A DNA stretch of 64,000 nt from Actinophytocola gossypii (GTDB lineage Bacteria; Actinomycetota; Actinomycetes; Mycobacteriales; Pseudonocardiaceae), in assembly GCF_025165815.1 (NCBI RefSeq), contig NZ_JAFFZE010000010.1, positions 248,001 to 312,000 of the forward strand, in the 5' to 3' direction. The notes below the pieces were generated by a model that saw only the letters and a program-made list of their open reading frames with translations, searched no databases and was not told the DNA's origin. Below, piece after piece: positions 8,263 through 16,604 of this stretch. The stretch's first letter is position 1. Every line of letters begins with the position of its first letter. The position numbers were made by a program, and so were the translations under genes.

Positions 8263-9336
8263 CCCGTCCGGGCCGGAGAGCGGTGAGTAGATCGCCGAGT
8301 TGATGCCGATGACCTCGCCGGCGGAGTTGAACAGCGGACCACCGGAGTTGCCCTGGTTGATCGAGGCGTCGGTCTGGATGGCGCGGTAGGTGTTGGTGCC
8401 CGCGTCCTGGCCCTGCCACGGCGAGGTGCGCTGCTCGCTCGGCACGGTGACCTCGCGGTCGAGCGCGCTGACGATGCCGGTGGTGACGGTGCCGTCCAGC
8501 CCGCCGGGCGAGCCGATCGCGATGACCTGGTCGCCGACGTGCACGTCGTCGGAGTCGCCGAGCGGGGCCGGGGTGAGGTCGTCGACGCCCTCGAGCCGCA
8601 GGACCGCGAGATCGGCGTCCGGGTCGGCGTCGAGAACGGTCGCCGCCGCGGTACGTCCGTCCGCGAGCGTCACCCGGATCTGCTCGGCCCCCGCGACGAC
8701 GTGGTTGTTGGTGAGGACGCGCCCGTCGCCGTCGACGATGACACCGGAGCCGAACCCCTGGGCGGACGAGCTGGCGGTGTCGATCCGCACGACGCTGTCC
8801 CGCACCTTGGCGACGACGGAGCTGATGTCGGTCGGTGCGCTGGCGGAGGCGTTCGCGGCCGGAGCGGCCGTGCTCGAGCTGTCGTCCCCGCCGACGAGCG
8901 CCCCCACCGACCCCCCGATCCCCCCGGCGGCGAGCGTGACCGCGGCGACGAGGGCGACCGTGCTCCGCCGGAACCGACCCGCCGACTTCGGCGCCCGCAA
9001 CGCCACCGGCGGCTGCGGTGGCTGCTGATGCAGTGGCACCCGCGGCGAGTGAGACTGCGGCGGCTGCGGCGACTGGACCGGCTGCCCCGGCTCCGGCGCC
9101 CGCACTTCCGGCGATGGATGCGGTTGCGCTGGCGGATGCCACGGAGACTGAGGCGACTGCCCCGACTCCGACGCCCGCGATCCCGTCGGTCCCGGCGCTT
9201 GCGCCGGCACATGCTGTGGTTGCGCGGGTGGGCGCCACGGAGACGGCTGTGACTGCCCCGGATTCCCCGGCGGAACCGGCGGTGGGGTCGAGGCGGGGCT
9301 TTGCGGGGGCACTGGCGGCAGGTGGTTCTCGTTCAT
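8191..9336 (-). CDS. Membrane-anchored HtrA/DegP-type trypsin-like protease without PDZ domain
   Basis: 381 residues. Residues 1-115 are a Pro/Gln-rich cytoplasmic segment, residues 125-150 a single membrane helix, and residues 170-381 a trypsin-like S1C domain facing outside. The triad is His212 (TNNHVVAG), Asp242 (ADLAVLRLEG) and Ser331 (QGNSGGPLF). The protein stops 11 residues after the last protease strand (GIGFAIPSNDA), where other HtrA proteins continue into a PDZ domain. Likely role is extracytoplasmic protein quality control. The 3' end overlaps the converging small gene by 72 bp. Confidence 0.9.
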   Translation of the reverse strand: MNENHLPPVPPQSPASTPPPVPPGNPGQSQPSPWRPPAQPQHVPAQAPGPTGSRASESGQSPQSPWHPPAQPHPSPEVRAPEPGQPVQSPQPPQSHSPRVPLHQQPPQPPVALRAPKSAGRFRRSTVALVAAVTLAAGGIGGSVGALVGGDDSSSTAAPAANASASAPTDISSVVAKVRDSVVRIDTASSSAQGFGSGVIVDGDGRVLTNNHVVAGAEQIRVTLADGRTAAATVLDADPDADLAVLRLEGVDDLTPAPLGDSDDVHVGDQVIAIGSPGGLDGTVTTGIVSALDREVTVPSEQRTSPWQGQDAGTNTYRAIQTDASINQGNSGGPLFNSAGEVIGINSAIYSPLSGPDGSAGSVGIGFAIPSNDAQQLLDQL

Positions 9337-9428
9337 GCCCTCACATTGCGGGGGCAGGCTGGGAATCAGCTGTGAAGCACCACAGGGTTGTCCGAGAACT
9401 TCCTGTGCGGGCCCTCGGCCGCCCGGGC

Positions 9429-9599
9429 TCAGCGATCCTCGTGGGTGTCCCCGGTCGGGCGGCCTCGGCGCCGGGCCGGGCGCGGGGGTGCGTGCCGGGG
9501 CGGCCTGGCCGACTCCAGCTCGTCGACCTCCGCGTACGGTGCGTCCTCGGCCTCGGCGCGGCGGGCGTCCGACATCGAATAGGCCGTCGAATCAGGCAT
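9429..9599 (-). CDS. Small hypothetical protein, charged, 56 residues
   Basis: Short frame with ATG at 9599 and a strong GAGGGGG site 6 nt upstream. The product starts MPDSTAYSMSDARRAEAEDA, is acidic in its first half and Arg/Pro-rich in its second, and has no membrane helix. It lies on the same strand 92 bp before the HtrA-like gene. Good ribosome site and actinobacterial codon use support it, but no family is recognised. Confidence 0.5.
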   Translation of the reverse strand: MPDSTAYSMSDARRAEAEDAPYAEVDELESARPPRHAPPRPARRRGRPTGDTHEDR

Positions 9600-9684
9600 G
9601 GTGTTCCCCCTCTGTGGATCTCCCGAGGGGCACCCTACGTCGTGATCCCCGCAGCCTCACACCCCGGCCGGCCGCTCCGGCGCG

Positions 9685-11178
9685 TCAGTCGTTGCGTGGG
9701 AAGCCCAGGTTCACCCCGCCGTGGGACGGGTCGAGCCAGCGGCCGGTGACGACCTTCGTCCTGGTGTAGAAGTGGATCCCGTCCGGGCCGTAGGCGTGGG
9801 TGTCCCCGAACAGGGAGTCCTTCCATCCCCCGAACGAGTAGTAGCCGACCGGCACCGGGATCGGCACGTTCACCCCGACCATGCCCACCTCGACCTCGTG
9901 CTGGAACCGTCGCGCGGCACCGCCGTCGTTGGTGAAGATCGCCGTGCCGTTGCCGTACGGGTTGCCGTTCACCAGCTCGACCGCCGCGTCGTAGCTCGGT
10001 GCGCGCACCACGGACAACACCGGCCCGAAGATCTCGTCGGTGTACAGGGACATCCCGGGCTCCACCCGGTCGAACAGGGTCGGGCCGAGCCAGAAGCCGT
10101 CGGCATCGCCGTCGACCTCGTGGCCGCGGCCGTCGACGACCAGGGACGCGCCGGCCCGGACCCCGGCGTCGAGGTAGGACGCCACCTTGTCCCGGTGCGC
10201 GGCGCTGACCAGCGGACCCATCTGGCACCCGGGCCGGCGGCCGTCACCCACGCGGAGGTCACCCATCCGGGCACGCACCTTGTCGACCAACTCGTCGCCT
10301 ACCGGGTCGACCGCGACCACCACGGACACGGCCATGCACCGCTCCCCCGCCGACCCGAACCCGGCCGACACCGCCGCGTCGGCCGCCAGGTCGAGGTCGG
10401 CGTCGGGCAGCACGACCATGTGGTTCTTCGCCCCACCGAGCGCCTGCACCCGCTTGCCGTGGCTGGTGCCGGTCTCGTAGACGTACCGGGCGACCGGCGT
10501 CGACCCGACGAACGAGATCCCGCGCACGGTCGGGTGGGTGAGCAACCCGTCGACCGCGACCTTGTCGCCGTGCAGCACGTTCAGCACCCCGTCCGGCAGC
10601 CCGGCGCGCGCCCACAGCCCGGCCACGAAGTTCGCCGCCGACGGGTCCTTCTCGCTCGGCTTGAGCACCACCGTGTTCCCGCACGCGATCGCGTTCGGCA
10701 CGAACCACAGCGGCACCATCGCCGGGAAGTTGAACGGCGAGATCACCCCGACCACGCCGAGCGGCTGCCGGATCGAGTACACGTCCACCCTGGTCGACGC
10801 GTTCTCCGAGAAGCCGCCCTTGAGCAGCGCCGGGATCCCGCACGCGAACTCGACGTTCTCGATCGCCCGCTGCACCTCGCCCGCCGCGTCGTCGAGCACC
10901 TTGCCGTGCTCGGCGGTGACGATCGCGGCCAGCTCGTCCTTGTGCTCGTTCAGCAGCTCCCGGAACGCGAACAGCACCCGCGACCGGGCGGCCAGCGAGG
11001 TGTCCCGCCACGCCGGGAAGGCGCGTTCCGCCGCGGCGACCGCCTCGTCCACCTCGGACTGTGCGGCCAGGTCGACCTGCCCGGTGACCGCACCGGTCGC
11101 CGGGTCGTACACGTCGCCACTCCGCTGGGTGACCCCTGACCAGGTCTTGCCGTCGATCCAGTGGCTGATCCGCGCCAT
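9685..11178 (-). CDS. mmsA: CoA-acylating methylmalonate/malonate-semialdehyde dehydrogenase
   Basis: Oxidises (methyl)malonate semialdehyde with CoA and NAD+ to propionyl- or acetyl-CoA plus CO2. The 497 residues show the ALDH fold with FNFPAMVPLWF, the nucleotide-binding FVGSTPVARYVYE, and the catalytic Cys in GSAGERCMAV, typical of MmsA/IolA rather than general ALDHs. The start overlaps the stop of the aminotransferase gene by 1-4 bp (GTGATG; ATG at 11178 chosen). Beside a beta-amino-acid transaminase and a pyrimidine-catabolism locus, its likely substrate here is malonate semialdehyde from beta-alanine. Valine or inositol breakdown is the alternative. Confidence 0.92.
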   Translation of the reverse strand: MARISHWIDGKTWSGVTQRSGDVYDPATGAVTGQVDLAAQSEVDEAVAAAERAFPAWRDTSLAARSRVLFAFRELLNEHKDELAAIVTAEHGKVLDDAAGEVQRAIENVEFACGIPALLKGGFSENASTRVDVYSIRQPLGVVGVISPFNFPAMVPLWFVPNAIACGNTVVLKPSEKDPSAANFVAGLWARAGLPDGVLNVLHGDKVAVDGLLTHPTVRGISFVGSTPVARYVYETGTSHGKRVQALGGAKNHMVVLPDADLDLAADAAVSAGFGSAGERCMAVSVVVAVDPVGDELVDKVRARMGDLRVGDGRRPGCQMGPLVSAAHRDKVASYLDAGVRAGASLVVDGRGHEVDGDADGFWLGPTLFDRVEPGMSLYTDEIFGPVLSVVRAPSYDAAVELVNGNPYGNGTAIFTNDGGAARRFQHEVEVGMVGVNVPIPVPVGYYSFGGWKDSLFGDTHAYGPDGIHFYTRTKVVTGRWLDPSHGGVNLGFPRND

Positions 11179-12476
11179 CACCGCTCCCCGTCCGCCACGG
11201 CGATCGCCGCGGCGAGAATGTCCAGCGCCTCGTCCAGTTCCTCGGCCGTCAACGTCATCGGCGGCGCCAGGCGGATGACGTTGTTGTGCAGCCCGCCCTT
11301 GCCGACGAGCAGGCCACGCCGCCGGGTCTCCTCGAGGACGGCGGTCGCGGCGGCCGGTGCCGGCGTGGTCGTACCCGGCTCGACGAGCTCGACACCCACC
11401 ATCAGGCCCTTGCCGCGCACGTCACCGACCACCGGGTGCCGTTCGGCGATCTTCCGGAGGCCGCCGAGCAGCGCCGAACCGAGAGTCGCCGCGTTCGCCA
11501 TCAGGTCGTGGTCGAGCACGTAGTCGAGCACCGCACCGGCGCCGACCGTGGCCACCGGGTTGCCGCCGAACGTGGAGATCGAGTTCGCGCCGAGGCAGTC
11601 CATCACGTCGCCGCGGGCCACCACGCCGCCGATCGCGAGCCCGTTGCCCAGCCCCTTGGCGAAGGTCATCATGTCCGGGGTCACGTCGTGTGCCTGGATG
11701 CCCCAGAAGTGCTCGCCGGTGCGGCCCCAGCCGGTCTGCACCTCGTCGGAGACGAGCAGGATCCCGTGCTCGGCGAGAACCTGCGCGAAGCTGGTGAACA
11801 GCCCGTCCGGCGGCACGGCGAACCCGCCGACGCCCTGGATCGGCTCGGCGATCATGCAGGCGACGTCGCCGGAGGTGCCGGTGTGCAGGACGTCGCGCAG
11901 GTCGTCGGTGCACGCGGCGATGTAGTCGGCGTCGGACAGGTGTCCGAACGGGCTCCGGTACCGGTACCCGCCGTGCACGTAGGACACCTTGACCGGCGAC
12001 AGCGACGACGCCGACCAGCCGCGGTTGCCGGTCACGCCGATCGTGGCGAACGCGCGGCCGTGGTAGGAGTTGCGCAGGGCCAGCACCTGGTTGCTGCGCC
12101 GGTACTGGGTGGCGAGCATCAGCGCGGTCTCGTTGGCCTCGGTGCCGGAGTTGGTGAAGAACACCTTCGCGTCCGGGATCCCGGACAGCTTCGCGATCCG
12201 CTCGGCCAGCTCGACCTGGGCGCGGATCAGGTACAGCGTCGAGGTGTGCAGGATGCCGCTGTCGAGCTGCTTGCGCACCGCGTCGCTGATCTCCGCGACG
12301 TCGTAGCCGATCGCGTTGGTCAGGATCCCGGCGAAGAAGTCGAGGTAGGTCCGGCCGGTCGAGTCGGTGACCCGCCGGCCGTGCCCGTGCACGATCTCCA
12401 GCGGTTCGTCGTAGTAGAGGGCGAGCCAGGACGGCATGACGGCGCGGTGTCGTTCGACGAGGGGCGGTTCGGCCAT
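11178..12476 (-). CDS. Class III PLP aminotransferase, AGXT2-like, probably acting on beta-alanine
   Basis: 432 residues with the class III pattern: FFTNSGTEANETAL for cofactor phosphate, SYHGRAFAT, VSDEVQTGWGRTG with the pyridine-contacting Asp, and the Schiff-base Lys in MTFAKGLGNG. It would move the amino group of an omega-amino acid to pyruvate or glyoxylate. Placement in one transcript with mmsA suggests beta-alanine to malonate semialdehyde; 3-aminoisobutyrate is equally compatible. ATG at 12476 follows GGGGG. The gene is divergent from a PucR regulator 76 bp away, the likely controller. Confidence 0.88.
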   Translation of the reverse strand: MAEPPLVERHRAVMPSWLALYYDEPLEIVHGHGRRVTDSTGRTYLDFFAGILTNAIGYDVAEISDAVRKQLDSGILHTSTLYLIRAQVELAERIAKLSGIPDAKVFFTNSGTEANETALMLATQYRRSNQVLALRNSYHGRAFATIGVTGNRGWSASSLSPVKVSYVHGGYRYRSPFGHLSDADYIAACTDDLRDVLHTGTSGDVACMIAEPIQGVGGFAVPPDGLFTSFAQVLAEHGILLVSDEVQTGWGRTGEHFWGIQAHDVTPDMMTFAKGLGNGLAIGGVVARGDVMDCLGANSISTFGGNPVATVGAGAVLDYVLDHDLMANAATLGSALLGGLRKIAERHPVVGDVRGKGLMVGVELVEPGTTTPAPAAATAVLEETRRRGLLVGKGGLHNNVIRLAPPMTLTAEELDEALDILAAAIAVADGER

Positions 12477-12488
12477 GCCCCCGAGTGT

Positions 12489-12536
12489 GGCCGCGCGGCT
12501 GCCGGCGCGCCATGGACAGTGTGTATCGGCGCGGCC
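12489..12536. promoter_or_regulatory. Candidate operator between aminotransferase and pucR-type gene
   Basis: In the 76-bp divergent gap, GGCCGCGC (12489-12496) and GCGCGGCC (12529-12536) form an exact 8-bp inverted repeat spanning 48 bp. GTGTG and CACAC words sit beside the pucR-type start. It must hold both promoters and could be the PucR site. High GC makes such repeats common, so support is weak. Confidence 0.35.
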
Positions 12537-12552
12537 GTAGGCTGTGCACACT

Positions 12553-14160
12553 ATGTACCCGACCGTCGCGGACGTGCTCGCGCTGCCGGTGATCCGGCAG
12601 GGTGTGGCCACCGTGGTCGCCGGCGCGGGCGGCCTCGACCGACGGGTGCGCTGGGTGCACGTCGCCGAGATCGCCGACATCGCGCCGCTGTTGCGCGGCG
12701 GCGAGCTGGTGCTGACCACCGGGATCGCCCTGCCCGACGACGCGGACGCGCTGGCCACCTACGTCGACGAGCTGGCCGGGGCGGGGGTCGTCGGCCTGGT
12801 CGTGGAGCTGGTCCGGCACTGGAGCCACACACTGCCGCCCGCGCTGCTCGCGGCGGCCGACCGGCACGGGCTCCCGCTGGTCACGCTGTCCCGGGAGACC
12901 CGGTTCGTCGCGGTCACCGAGGCGGTCGTCGGGTTGATCGTCGAGGCGCAGGTGGCGGAGCTGCGCGCTGCGGAGCGGGTGCACGAGACGTTCACCGCGC
13001 TGACCGTGGCTGGCGCGGAGCCGTCGGAGGTGCTGCGCGAGGTGGCCAGGACGTCCGGGCTGCCGGTCGTGCTGGAGACCCTCGGGCACGACGTGCTGGC
13101 CTACGACGCGGCCGGCGCGGACCCCGCGGAGCTGGTGGCCGACTGGGCGGCGCGCTCGCGTGCGGTCGCCGGCGCGACGCGGACCAGTTACCACGCCGGC
13201 CCGGGCTGGCTGGTCACCGTGGTCGGCGCGCGCGGCAACGACTGGGGCAGGCTGGTGCTGGTGACCCCGCACGAGCCGGCGCACCGCGTGGTGGTGATCG
13301 CCGAGCGGGCGGCGTCCGCGCTGGCCGTGCACCGGCTGGTGGCCCGCGACCGGGAGGGCCTGGAGCGACACGCGCACCGCACGCTGCTGACCGAGCTGCT
13401 GGCGTCGCCGACGCCGCCGGCGGACCTGACCGCGCGGGCCGACGCGCTCGGCGTGCCGCTGTACCGCCGTCAGCTGGTCGGGGTGTCGGTGCGCCCGAGC
13501 ACGGTGACGTCGTCACCGACGATGGCCACCCAGGAGGTGCTGCGCGACCTCGCCGAGGCGACCGCGCTGGCCGCGCGGAGGGCACGGGTGGCGGCGCTGG
13601 TCGGGGTGGTCGACGACATCTCGGTGCGCGCGCTGCTGTCGCTGACCCCGCAGGCGGACGCGACGTCGGTGGTGCGCAGGCTGGCCAAGGAACTGCACCA
13701 GGCCGCGTCCGCCGGCCCGCCGGTGGTGGTGGCGGTGGGCACGACCGTCCAGGCGGTGCCCGACGCGCGCCGGAGCCTGGTGGAGGCCGCACACGTGGCG
13801 AAGGCCGCGTCCCGGTTCCCGGACGCCCGGCCCTACCACCGCCTCGACGACGTGCGGCTGCGCGGTCTGCTGCACCTGCTGGCGGACGACGACCGGGTGA
13901 CGGCGTTCGCGGAGCGCGAGCTGGGCCCGCTGCTGGCGCGGGACACGGCGCACGCGAGCCGCCTGGTCGACGCGCTGCGCCACTTCTGCGAGCACGGCGG
14001 CAACAAGTCGGCGGCCGCCGCGGCGGCCCACATGTCGCGGACGGCGTACTACCAGCAGCTGGCGCGGATCGAGCAGGTCCTCGGCGTCTCCCTGGACGAC
14101 CCGGAGTCGGTGCTGTCCCTGCACGTGGCCCTGCTGGTGAACGAGATCGGAGCACGATGA
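12553..14160 (+). CDS. PucR-family transcriptional regulator
   Basis: 535 residues. The N-terminal PucR ligand-sensing domain (about 1-125, YPTVADVLALPVIRQG then VLTTGIALP) is followed by a GAF-like middle and the C-terminal PucR helix-turn-helix (about 465-525, DALRHFCEHGGNKSAAAAAAH). Members control purine, pyrimidine, GABA or beta-alanine use. Divergent placement from an aminotransferase-mmsA operon, and proximity to the pyrimidine locus, suggest an intermediate such as beta-alanine as effector. ATG at 12553 is preferred; a GTG at 12544 is in frame. It overlaps the following Nudix gene by 4 bp. Confidence 0.92.
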   Translation: MYPTVADVLALPVIRQGVATVVAGAGGLDRRVRWVHVAEIADIAPLLRGGELVLTTGIALPDDADALATYVDELAGAGVVGLVVELVRHWSHTLPPALLAAADRHGLPLVTLSRETRFVAVTEAVVGLIVEAQVAELRAAERVHETFTALTVAGAEPSEVLREVARTSGLPVVLETLGHDVLAYDAAGADPAELVADWAARSRAVAGATRTSYHAGPGWLVTVVGARGNDWGRLVLVTPHEPAHRVVVIAERAASALAVHRLVARDREGLERHAHRTLLTELLASPTPPADLTARADALGVPLYRRQLVGVSVRPSTVTSSPTMATQEVLRDLAEATALAARRARVAALVGVVDDISVRALLSLTPQADATSVVRRLAKELHQAASAGPPVVVAVGTTVQAVPDARRSLVEAAHVAKAASRFPDARPYHRLDDVRLRGLLHLLADDDRVTAFAERELGPLLARDTAHASRLVDALRHFCEHGGNKSAAAAAAHMSRTAYYQQLARIEQVLGVSLDDPESVLSLHVALLVNEIGAR

Positions 14161-14987
14161 GGAGCGGCGACCGGCTTGTCCGGTGTGGACAGGGCCACAC
14201 GCACTGGGGCCGTTACGGCGCCGCGGGCCTGCTGCCGTACGCCGACGGGCACGTGCTGTTGCAGCACCGGGCCAAGCTGACCATCGGCGGCGGCACCTGG
14301 GGCATCTTCGGCGGCGCGCGTGACCGGGACGAACCGTCGGTGGACGCGGCGCTGCGGGAGACCGCCGAGGAGTCCACGCTGGACACCGCCGAGGTGACCG
14401 TGCACGGCGTGATGCGCGAGGACCACGGCGGCTGGTCCTACGACACGGTGCTGGCGACGGTGCCGTCGCTGCTCGTGGTCGAGCCCGCGTCGTGGGAGTC
14501 GAAGGACGCCGCGTGGGTGCCGGTCGACGCGGTGGCCGACCACGACCTGTTCCCGCCGTTCGCCGCCGCGTGGCCCCGGCTGCGGCCGGTTCTGCGCCGC
14601 CCGGTGCTGGTGGTGGACGTGGCCAACGTGATGGGTTCGCGGGCGGACGGCTGGTGGCGCGACCGGGCCGGCGCCGCCGCCCGCCTGCGCGACGAGATCG
14701 CCGCGATCGACGGCCTGACCGGGATGGCCCCGTTCGACGTGGCCTATCCGGAGCGGGTGCTGGTCGTCGAGGGCAGGGCCAGGGACATCGGCGCCGGCGA
14801 CACGTCCGTCCGCGTCGTCGCCGCACCCGGCGATGGCGACGACCAGATCGTGGCCACCGTCGCGGAGGCCACCCGGGAGCCGGGCGTGCCGTGCCTGGTG
14901 GTCACCGCGGACCGGGCGCTGAAGGCCCGGGTCCGCGCGGAGGGTGCGGAGGTCACCGGCCCCCGCTGGCTGCTGAACCAGCTCTGA
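14157..14987 (+). CDS. Nudix hydrolase fused to a PIN/NYN-like nuclease domain
   Basis: 276 residues in two domains. Residues about 1-135 are Nudix: the motif reads GARDRDEPSVDAALRETAEE, satisfying G-x5-E-x7-RE-x2-EE, although the usual later Gly is Thr. Residues about 145-276 look PIN-like: VLVVDVANVMGS, VLVVEG, GDGDDQIV and LVVTADRALKARV place acidic residues as in metal-dependent RNases of the PIN/NYN fold. The start overlaps the PucR stop (ATGA), so the two are cotranslated. Function is unknown; nucleotide-derivative cleavage plus RNA cleavage is inference. The Nudix call is firm, the PIN call moderate. Confidence 0.8.
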   Translation: MRSGDRLVRCGQGHTHWGRYGAAGLLPYADGHVLLQHRAKLTIGGGTWGIFGGARDRDEPSVDAALRETAEESTLDTAEVTVHGVMREDHGGWSYDTVLATVPSLLVVEPASWESKDAAWVPVDAVADHDLFPPFAAAWPRLRPVLRRPVLVVDVANVMGSRADGWWRDRAGAAARLRDEIAAIDGLTGMAPFDVAYPERVLVVEGRARDIGAGDTSVRVVAAPGDGDDQIVATVAEATREPGVPCLVVTADRALKARVRAEGAEVTGPRWLLNQL

Positions 14988-15029
14988 GCCACCGGCGGGT
15001 CGGGCGCGACGCGACTCAGTCCAGCGTGG

Positions 15030-15496
15030 GTGGCCACGCAGTGCTCGCTGCCGCCGAGGACCGCGCGTCCGGTTGTGGCCTTCGATGGCGGAGCAGCCGG
15101 AGCCGGGGGATCGTTTGTCGCACGGCGTGGTGACGTCGCGGAAGTAGCCACACCGGGTGTGCTGCAACAGGTTCCCGCCGATGCTGGCCATGTTCCGCAG
15201 CTGGGGCGACGCGCTTCGCAGCAGGGCCTGGGAAATCACCGGGTAGGGGGTGGTGACCAGTGGGTTGGCCGCGACCTCGCTCATCCTGGCCATGGCACCC
15301 AGGTGCGGCCCTCCGTCGTCACCTCGGATCTCCCGCAGCGGCAACTGGTCGACGTGCACGACCGTGCCCGGTGTCGTCACCTCGAGCTTCATCAGTCGAC
15401 GAGCGTGGTGCCGCCCGCGAGGTAGGTGCCGTGCTCGCCGGCCAGCGCGATCGCCTCGTCCACAGTGGCCGCGGTGGTGAAGGTGAACGGCCGCAT
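15030..15496 (-). pseudogene. Remnant of PaoB/YagS-like FAD subunit of a xanthine-dehydrogenase-type oxidase
   Basis: Starts with ATG overlapping the preceding remnant, then MRPFTFTTAATVDEAIALAG...GGTTLVD, and stops at 15392. A one-base loss there shifts the rest into another frame: LMKLEVTTPGTVVHVDQLPL, ASIGGNLLQHTRCGYF, GSGCSAIEGHNR. A second shift near 15090 is needed to read AVLGGSEHCVATH. Homology then ends, about 100 residues before a YagS protein would. Two frameshifts and a missing C-terminal half show a dead gene. FAD subunits of this type bind FAD and a [4Fe-4S] cluster. Confidence 0.85.
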
Positions 15497-15928
15497 CAGC
15501 GCACCCCGCCCCGGCGCACCGCGTCGACGACGTTCGGGTAGGCACCGCACCGGCAGATGTTTCCGGACATCCGCTCGCGGATCTCCTCGTCCGACGCGGG
15601 AAGTCCTTCGCGGTGCAGGGCCACGGCGGACATGATCTGTCCGGGCGTGCAGAAGCCGCACTGGCCGCGGTCGCAGCCCTTCTTCGTGCCGGTGAGTTCC
15701 AACCGTTCCCGCAGGGTGTCCAGCAGCGTGGTCCTCGGATCCAGCTGGAGGTGGTGCACCCGGCCGTTCACCCGCAGCGCGACAGCCAGGTGTCGACGTC
15801 CACGGTGTCGGCGGCCGCCGACGTCGTGTCCGCGGCCGCCGCACTCGTGCCGGAGCCCCCGGAGGCCAGCACGGCGGCCGAGACCGCGCCGCACCCGCAA
15901 GGAAGACGCGCCGGGAGACGTCACTCAT
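15496..15928 (-). pseudogene. Remnant of Tat-exported PaoA/YagT-like [2Fe-2S] subunit
   Basis: Begins MSDVSRRVFLAGAA, a twin-arginine signal as in E. coli PaoA, then changes frame twice: an Ala-rich linker in one frame, then LRVNGRVHHLQLDPRTTLLDTLRERL in another. Inside the ferredoxin fold, GTKKGCDRGQC jumps straight to GFCTPGQIMSAVAL. The segment between the two cysteine clusters (about 45 residues with further iron ligands) is deleted, apparently between two similar QCG.C words. The C-terminal SGNICRCGAYPNVVDAVR is intact. It overlaps the FAD-subunit remnant by ATGA. The molybdenum subunit gene is absent. Confidence 0.88.
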
Positions 15929-16029
15929 CGTCGCCACAACCTGATCATGCGGGCGAAACTAACGAGAGTTCGTCCGCCCGCACATCAGGGATGTCCCCTG
16001 ATGCCGGCTTTCCGGCGAGCGGTGGCCCA

Positions 16030-16503
16030 TCAGGACGGCGAGGGCCGGCAGGTGCCGACCGTTCCCCCGTTCGGGTAGTACACCGGCCACAGCAGGGCCT
16101 TGCGGGTGTTCGGGCCGTACACGCCGTCGTCGTCGACGCCGCGCTTGTACTGCGCGTACGCCAGGGCCTTCTTGGTCCTGGGCCCGAAGTCCCCGTCCAC
16201 GACCAGGCCGGACGCGTAGTTGCACTGCTTGAGCGTCAGCTGCAGGATCCGCACCACGCTGCCGGAGGCTCCCTCGGCGAGCAGGCAGTTCCGGCTGCCC
16301 GTGGCCTTGATCATCGGCTGGTGCAGGACGTAGCTGCCGACCGAGAGCTTCTTCCACGAGTCGCACCAGCCGTCGGCCGACGCCGCCACGGCAGGCGACA
16401 CGGTCGGCGGCACGGATGGCACCGCCGCCGCGGTGGTGGTGGAAGCGCCGAGTCCTACCAGTACCGCGGCCGAGGCCACGACCGTGGCGAGAAAACGTCG
16501 CAT
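16030..16503 (-). CDS. Secreted peptidoglycan-binding-domain protein
   Basis: 157 residues: a signal peptide (MRRFLATVVASAAVLVGLGA, cleavage near residue 28-30), then a PG_binding_1-type three-helix domain with the repeated pattern VDGDFGPRTKKAL and DDDGVYGPNTRKAL. Four cysteines after the signal suggest disulphides outside the cell. No catalytic domain follows, so it probably only binds cell-wall glycan or acts as an inhibitor or adaptor. ATG at 16503 has a GGGGGA site. It stands alone between the dead oxidase genes and the SDR gene. Confidence 0.85.
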   Translation of the reverse strand: MRRFLATVVASAAVLVGLGASTTTAAAVPSVPPTVSPAVAASADGWCDSWKKLSVGSYVLHQPMIKATGSRNCLLAEGASGSVVRILQLTLKQCNYASGLVVDGDFGPRTKKALAYAQYKRGVDDDGVYGPNTRKALLWPVYYPNGGTVGTCRPSPS

Positions 16504-16604
16504 GAGTCCCCCTTCGTCACATACCCGCGTCACTCCCTGTGACGCCGGAACGGATCCTGCCGTCGGCGCTTTCCTGACGCTTTCATCGAAGGGCAAGCGT
16601 TCGG

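Noticed and set aside
11286-14987. Very long plus-strand frame covering the aminotransferase, PucR and Nudix genes
   Set aside because: Only its last 276 codons (the Nudix gene) have protein-like sequence; the rest is antisense or wrong frame to well-supported genes.
14988-15029. Search for a further gene between the Nudix gene and the oxidase remnant
   Set aside because: Too short and without motif or hairpin; nothing supportable.
14049-15545. Open minus-strand frame joining part of the FAD-subunit remnant to the antisense of the Nudix gene
   Set aside because: Only residues from about LMKLEVTTPG to AIEGHNR are homologous; the rest is out-of-frame read-through, so it was treated as a pseudogene fragment.
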